The translations under genes were made by a program, and so were the position numbers. Shown piece by piece: positions 58,046-64,000 of a DNA stretch of 64,000 bases (position 1 is the stretch's first letter; each line of letters begins with the position of its first letter). Below the pieces are notes generated by a model. It ran no database searches. It was not told the origin of the DNA and saw nothing but the letters and a program-made list of their open reading frames with translations. The stretch is from assembly GCA_026874595.1 (NCBI GenBank), contig CM049312.1, forward strand, positions 72,820,429-72,884,428, read 5' to 3'. Source of the DNA: Sipunculus nudus. Lineage: Eukaryota > Annelida > Sipuncula > Golfingiida > Sipunculidae.

Positions 58046-59050
58046 GTTTTTTAGCGAACCTGTGAGCTAATGTGATGGCGCAGCGTCGTCTGTCCGTCGT
58101 CCGCCGTCCGCCGTCCAGGGCTGGCTTTCCGCCGTCCATGGCTGTAAGGCAGAAACCGTCGGAGCTAGAAGCTCCAAATTACATGTAAGAATAAGTCACA
58201 TGTGAAACTTGGTGCCCTGGAGCTTATTATTGGGTATCTGCAATAATTTAGATTTTACAAATTGTCCAGTATTTCACAGAAATGTTCCTTGGAACAATTT
58301 CTCGAAAAGTTTGTTCGAATGGTTTCAGGTTCAATGATTTTTGACCGAGTTACAGGAAGTTTAACTTTGTCATCTGTGCAAAAAGCATACTAAACTTAAA
58401 ATCTCAGAAACAGCTGGAGCTGTCATCACCAAATTTTATGCTAATGTTTGTCACATGAGTCATATCTGAAATTGAGGTGTTGGTGGTACCACCTACATTG
58501 ATCTGTTTTTTACAAGCAAAAATGTAAGTTTAGACTCTTCTAGCTTATACACTGTTTTTTTAAGAAACTGTTAAGCTGATTGGTTTCAACTTTACAAGAA
58601 TTATTCTATGGTAGGGTTCTGCCAGTTTAATAAGAATAGATTGGGTAAATGCAGCTTTAATAAAAAAAGTAGTGTAGCCAATTGAAAAAGGCTTTCTGTG
58701 TTTGAAAACAGATTTGACAACATGCCCAGTTTCAGCAGCCAAGTCAAGAGGTCACTCAGTACAACCAGATGGGGTCCAGACATCAACATGGCAACTGACC
58801 AGGCTCTGTCTGGTGTCTAGACAATGTGTCTAGACGTCTAGACGCTGTGTCTAGACGTCTAGACATATCGTCTAAACGCAGAATGCCCAGATTAGAATTA
58901 TTGGAACTATATCTTTCAACTGTTTGAAAAAACTTGGTTTGCATTTTTAGCGAATCTGTGAGCTGATGCAATGGTGTGCCGTCGTCCGTCGTCCGTCGTG
59001 AGTCATAGCTATCTCAAAAAGGGCAGGAACTAGCATCACCAATTTTTTTT
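58046..59050 (+). repeat. Dispersed 'AGCGAAYCTGTGAGCT' modules leading into the satellite
   Basis: Two starts of the same module, 58046 and 58946: TTTTTAGCGAAYCTGTGAGCT, then ATG-GATGGCG or ATGCAATGGTG, then runs of CGTCGTC/CGTCCGT words. The first continues for about 500 bp and includes the palindrome GGTGGTACCACC at 58482-58493. A cluster of 8-bp palindromes GTCTAGAC sits at 58815-58877. The block resembles a head-to-tail array of long, diverged repeats. Confidence 0.6.
58815..58877. repeat. GTCTAGAC palindrome cluster with 13/8-bp phasing
   Basis: GTCTAGAC starts at 58815, 58828, 58836, 58849 and 58857, with a sixth degenerate copy (GTCTAAAC) at 58870. Distances are 13, 8, 13, 8, 13, so a pair recurs every 21 bp. 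Confidence 0.85.
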
Positions 59051-59544
59051 GCAAAAAAATGGTCATCTAAAAAATTTTATCGGATTTTGCTTATTTTTTG
59101 GCTAACTGCATTTTCTTAGATTTTATAGGGAAGAAGTTTAAAAACATAAAAAAATGTTTTTCTCCGAAACCATGCTGCCAAATTGTCCGTTCATCTGTTC
59201 CAGTAATACTCCCGGGTAAAAGAACATATCCGAAATATCCTGACTGATACATCCGCCAAAACAGTTTTGCGGATACTATGTTTTCAGTCGGACGCCGCCG
59301 CCGCCACCGCTTAGGTTTCCGGAGAACTCCTCCGTAACCACTGGGCAGAATTTTTTTAAACTCGGAATTATGAAAGGGTCACATGTGAACTGCTGCGCCC
59401 TCATTTTTCCTAGAGCTCTGTACTTTCCTCTCTGCCTTGCGTCGATGTGTGCGTCTGTTTCCACACATAAACCCACATATCTCGGGAACCGTTTGACCGA
59501 ACAGGCTAAAAATGTAGCCCTTGGATAGCTTTATAACATACACT

Positions 59545-61110
59545 AAAAATGGTGGCGCCACCTGCAACCATTTTGCACAGCGTCCATCTGTTCATCTGCC
59601 TTGGGATAAAATCTCTCATATCTCGGCAGTGGTTGGACTTATCAACCTGAAATTTTGCAGTTTATACATCCTAGACAGCTTTCTTGATTTTATGACAGGT
59701 GGCGCCACCTATATTCTAGTTTATGCTGCAGACATCCAAGCTCATATCTCGGGAACCGTTTGACCGATTGGGCCAAAATTTTGCATGTGTATAGATCTCA
59801 CATAGCTCTTTATCATACGGAGAACTGGTGGCACCACCTGCAACCATTTTTGCACAGCTTCCGTCCTTTTGTCTGCCTTGGGATAAAATCACTCATATCT
59901 CGGCAGTGGTTTGACATATCTGCCTAAAATTTTGCAGGTTTATACATCCTGGACAGTTTTCTTGATTTTATGACAGGTGGCGCCACCTTCATTCACGTTT
60001 ACGCTGCATACATTCAAGCTCTTATCTCGGTAGCCGTTTGACCGATTGGGCTAAAATTTTGCATGTGTATAGATCTCACATAGTTACTTATAATACGCAA
60101 AAATGGTGGCACCACCTGCAACCATTTTGCACAGCGTCCATCTGTTCATCTGCCTTGGGATAAAATCACTCATATCTCGGCAGTGGTTGGACTTATCAAC
60201 CTGAAATTTTGCAGTTTATACATCCTAGACAGCTTTCTTGATTTTATGACAGGTGGCGCCACCTATATTCTAGTTTATGCTGCAGACATCCAAGCTCATA
60301 TCTCGGGAACCGTTTGACCGATTGGGCCAAAATTTTGCATGTGTATAGATCTCACATAGCTCTTTATCATACGGAGAACTGGTGGCACCACCTGCAACCA
60401 TTTTTGCACAGCTTCCGTCCTTTTGTCTGCCTTGGGATAAAATCACTCATATCTCGGCAGTGGTTTGACATATCTGCCTAAAATTTTGCAGGTTTATACA
60501 TCCTGGACAGTTTTCTTGATTTTATGACAGGTGGCGCCACCTTCATTCACGTTTACGCTGCATACATTCAAGCTCTTATCTCGGTAGCCGTTTGACCGAT
60601 TGGGCTAAAATTTTGCATGTGTATAGATCTCACATAGTTACTTATAATACGCAAAACTGGTGGCGCCACCTGCAACCATATGTCCACAGCGTCCGTCTGT
60701 TTGTCTGACGTGGGATAAAATCACTCATTTCTCGGCAGTGGTTTGACATATCTGCCTAAAATTTTGCAGGTTTATACATCTTGGATAGCTTTCTCGATTA
60801 TGTGGCAGGTGGCGCCACCTACTTTTAAAGTTACGCTGCAGACATTCAGGCTTATATCTCAGGACTGGTTTGACATATCCCCCTGACATGTTGCATATGT
60901 AAAGATCTCATATAGCTCTTAATCATATACAATATTGGTGGCGCCACCTGCCACCATTTTTGCACAGCGTTCTTCTGTTTGTCTGCTATTGGATACAATC
61001 ACTCATATACAAGTAGTGGTTTGACTTATCTGCCTAAAATGTTGCATTTGTATATAACTTGGACAGCTTTCTGGATTTTGTGGTCGGTGGCGCAACCTAC
61101 ATACACATTT
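59545..61110 (+). repeat. Phased satellite with GGTGGCGCCACC palindromes
   Basis: Twelve copies of GGTGGCGCCACC or one-to-two-step variants start at 59551, 59698, 59827, 59976, 60105, 60252, 60381, 60530, 60659, 60808, 60937 and 61086. Spacings alternate 147/149 and 129, so the repeat unit is a dimer of 276-278 bp made of two related halves. Each half has the palindrome, a spacer, ATCTCGG or similar, GTTTGAC, then AAAATTTTGCA. The first eight form two copies of a 554-bp higher-order unit that are almost identical; the last four are more diverged. No protein is credible in any frame. Confidence 0.92.
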
Positions 61111-61249
61111 CGGCTGCAGACATCCATGCTAATATGCAATACACCTCACTCTATTTCCCCTTGCCACTCAATCCATGCCTCACTTCACCCGTCCCACTCT
61201 GATTTCGGCGGATACACATAGTCGCTTGTCGATTACCCGTATTCTAGTT

Positions 61250-63576
61250 TTAAAATGTCCTAGTCCGAAACTTGCAGGTCCGAAACATCCATTTTGCTGA
61301 AATCATAATACTAAGGTAGATATGCAGGACATAAGAGGATCAATATTAAATTTTAAAAATAATTCTCCATTCATACTCCCAAACTTCGCACAGGTTCGCA
61401 TTAGGTCTGTAGGCCTTGTTCATATATTTATAATGTATGGCCATTATGTAAGTTGAAAAATATAGTAATTCAGTGCCATATATACACGACAAATGCCTTT
61501 ACAAGTGGAAATTTCAGTAACTTGGGCATATTAATCTAATATTGCCTTCGTGTATTCTTTATGTATTTAAAGTAAGAATAAATTCAACGTATTCAGGTAT
61601 TATTTATCTAATGACATATTAGTCCAAATAAAGCACATTTTTCTGCAGTACTTAATGACTCCATGTGAATATTTAAAATAATATAAATTAATTTGAATAA
61701 TCAGCAGGAAATTGAAACAATAATTTACATAACAACAACAGCTGTTGTTTTCCAACAAAATGTGTATCAGTTATGCTAATCATAAAGCTGCACCGAGTCA
61801 ATAAATTTTGCATGAACACAAATTTTAAACCTTGTCATTTACATTTCACACCTTTTATTTGACAAAATACAGTAGGTGGACAGGTTAATCCTGTTTAGTA
61901 ATGATCAGCTAATTAGCTGCAAGGGGGTATTGGTACAACAGAGAGAGAGAGTCCAGCTCTGAGTCGGGGGGGGGGGGATGGTACACAGAGACAGATATCG
62001 AAAGTATATGGCATTTTTTGGCATTCTGCTTTTCACATCCAACCACTGATCTTTGGCAGGTCCATAAGAAGAACATCTCAGGATTTGTGGGTTATGTAAA
62101 GCTATATCCAGCTGGTGACAAAGCCAGATGCAGCCCATGTAGTAGTTATTATAAGGACAAGTATTCATGTTGGTGCTCTAACCCAGTTTCGGATGTGGAC
62201 TCAGAAATAAGCTTTATTTTGTTTGTACATCTGTGTTGAAGCAAGAATTTGCCACTATGCGTACCTATGGTCGAGGAATGTGGCTATGTAACAAAGGTGC
62301 ATATTTAAAGTTGATTACGTAAGTTTCGAATTTCTTTGATATTAAAATCTGTTTGAAAGACCGGTTGATAAGGGGGGGGGGGTATGCTCTTACCGTTTGC
62401 TGCTCTGGAATATGGAATATATATGCCCGTGGCTGCACAGATTTACTTTTAATCAAGAGATATAAGCAATTAAAAGTGATGGGCATTTACCGGTAGATGA
62501 CACAAATGGTTCATCAAATGCATTTTTATGGGGACCTGCTATCATGCAACCCTTGCAATACTGGCAGTTCATATTTTATTGTCAACCCGTCTATATCTTT
62601 CACCCTTCTGGCGTCAGTGACAACTCTGGCGTTAGAACAGATAGCGGTTCCTTTGAAGTACGCGCGGATACATTAGTGGCTTCTACATAAAAGTGCATCG
62701 TTCAGTCATGTCTCCCGGCTGCATAGAAGACCACTCTGTAACATGACAAAAGCCTTTATTTTCTCTAGACGTAGAGTGCATCCATTCCCGTGTAATCTGC
62801 TATATCACTTCTCTGTCGTTGTCATTTCCATGTTAATACTTATTCTCAAAATCGGAGACAGTTGCGCCGAAACACGTAGCATATCCTGAAATCAATAATA
62901 TTTCTATAAATAGCAAATACATATGATTTTTCTTTGATGTCGATCTGTCTTAGTCTGGCTTTCTAGCCGTGGGTTATGGCTACCGGAAACAGATACATTC
63001 CGGGTTTGACGCATGCGCCCTTCGCATGGCATAACACAAAGTGGCTTATTTCTTTATGACACTCACACACAAATCCTTATTTGGTTGAAAATATCCGATT
63101 GAACTTAATGCTTCCCTTGGCTCTTTAAGGTCTCAAAGTTGTGTGTTGACTGAAGTCCTTTTGGCGCAATATCACATAAAACTGCACAGCTACTTCAAAG
63201 GTTTGCTGAAAGTGCGGACTTTTTTCTGTTTATATTGATTTCTTTTCTATCAAACGTTCATTCAAGGTCTAGGCTACTTCGAAATGGTCCAGGGACAAGA
63301 CTTTGCAGGTAACATTGAGGAAAACTTATAAAAACTGTACTCAGTATGTAAGTAAATTTAATGTTTACATTTTTACACCAATCTCATTGGTGAATACTTT
63401 CAACTAGAGGTAACAATTTATACAGAGGAGAAATTTTGACTCGGGGACGTTATTTCTCAAGTTGTCATGGAAAACCTAAGAAAATGGAGGTTATGATTAA
63501 TGCATCCCCAACAAATGTTTGATGTGAACTCTTTTGTTTTGAGTTTTAAATTTTAAAAGAAATGTAAGTTCTTGGC

Positions 63577-63578
<2 letters not shown>
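61250..63578. other. AT-rich sequence, no gene seen
   Basis: Unique sequence with poly-G runs near 61968-61978 and 62373-62382. Frames at 61905-62239 overlap on both strands and show no domain. Confidence 0.45.

Positions 63579-63655
<77 letters not shown>
63579..63655. repeat. (TA)n microsatellite
   Basis: Direct simple repeat adjoining the probable Helitron end. Confidence 0.95.
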
Positions 63656-64000
63656 CTAGCAATTACCCGTGCTACGCACGTCTTTGGGAGATAAAAAAAA
63701 AACACACAAATTGCGTTTCGCTAAAAATATATAGATCCATCATATGTATGGTGTTGTGGATAAAAATCTTTCGGCCTGCAAAAGGCCTGCAAAACAATTC
63801 ATTCAAAGGTCCCCCTTTTGAGAAGGGATCGCCGATGGGGATGACTGCGAATGTATAAAAACCGCAGATAGGGCCATCGGAGTAAAACTCTGTCCAGACA
63901 TCACACACTATTGCCATTGTGTTACCGGGCCCGAAGACACAAAGAAAAGAGGCGGCCGCGGGGGAGAAAATATTAAAATTAAAAATTATGCACCTAATAC
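63656..64000 (-). mobile_element. Probable Helitron 3' terminus; body continues beyond the window
   Basis: Read on the minus strand, the sequence ends CGTGCGTAGCACG, GGTAATTG, CTAG. CGTGC and GCACG pair into a hairpin (63668-63680 on the plus strand), followed eight bases later by CTAG (63656-63659). A short hairpin just before a CTRR end is the defining 3' structure of Helitrons. The next minus-strand base is A rather than the usual T, a point against. The body lies to the right and runs off the window; a replication-helicase protein is not visible. Confidence 0.6.

Noticed and set aside
59545-61110. CRISPR-like array
   Set aside because: Repeats are about 277-bp dimers with similar spacers in a eukaryotic context; this is a satellite, not short direct repeats with unique spacers.
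61213-61249. Second Helitron 3' end (ACCCGTATTCTAGT)
   Set aside because: It ends in CTAGT but lacks the hairpin before CTAG that the 63656 end shows.

Overview
This is eukaryotic, AT-rich animal DNA. It has long (TA)n, (CT)n and (ATT)n microsatellites, many short inverted-repeat transposons, tRNA-derived SINEs, an L1/Tx1-type LINE and a Ty3/gypsy family with an unusual domain order. The mix resembles a marine invertebrate, perhaps a bivalve or other lophotrochozoan, but the window contains no host gene that could settle this. I found no convincing host protein-coding exon, rRNA or functional tRNA gene. The only long open frames belong to mobile elements.

Layout. 1-10.7 kb: unique AT-rich DNA with one copy of a dispersed repeat (808-1060), a CpG-rich inverted-repeat element (3379-4020) and a SINE (8706-8960). 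10.7-12.3 kb: a solo LTR, a MITE and a pogo-like MITE remnant. 12.3-25 kb: microsatellites, two more copies of the same MITE family (15616, 22394), a decayed Jockey-like LINE fragment (16570-17160) and two dispersed-repeat copies (17808, 18549). 25-30.8 kb: a non-autonomous hAT element with a perfect 8-bp target duplication, a unique stretch with a CTCF-like motif, and a young SINE with a 14-bp target duplication. 30.87-37.26 kb: a dead LTR retrotransposon. Its order is gag (SCAN-like), protease, integrase, RT, RNase H, so integrase lies upstream of RT as in the Gmr1 group of Ty3/gypsy elements.

40.07-47.41 kb: a minus-strand solo LTR of the same family (4-bp duplication GTAT) split by a complete 6.4-kb LINE. 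The LINE has intact ORF1 and ORF2, a poly(A) tail and a 13-bp duplication ATGTATAATAAAT. 47.9-55.7 kb: small tandem duplications, two GGACTY-rich repeats, a dispersed-repeat copy and a SINE tail in otherwise unique DNA. 56.4-57.7 kb: two pogo-like MITEs inside (TA)n arrays. 58.0-61.2 kb: a repeat block ending in a phased satellite. Twelve copies of the palindrome GGTGGCGCCACC (or one-step variants) alternate at about 148 and 129 bp, and this block includes a nearly identical 554-bp duplication. 63.66 kb to the edge: a probable minus-strand Helitron 3' terminus.

The best leads are the Gmr1-type element with its SCAN-like gag, the intact LINE nested in a solo LTR, the phased palindromic satellite, and the recurrent placement of pogo-like MITEs inside (TA)n tracts.
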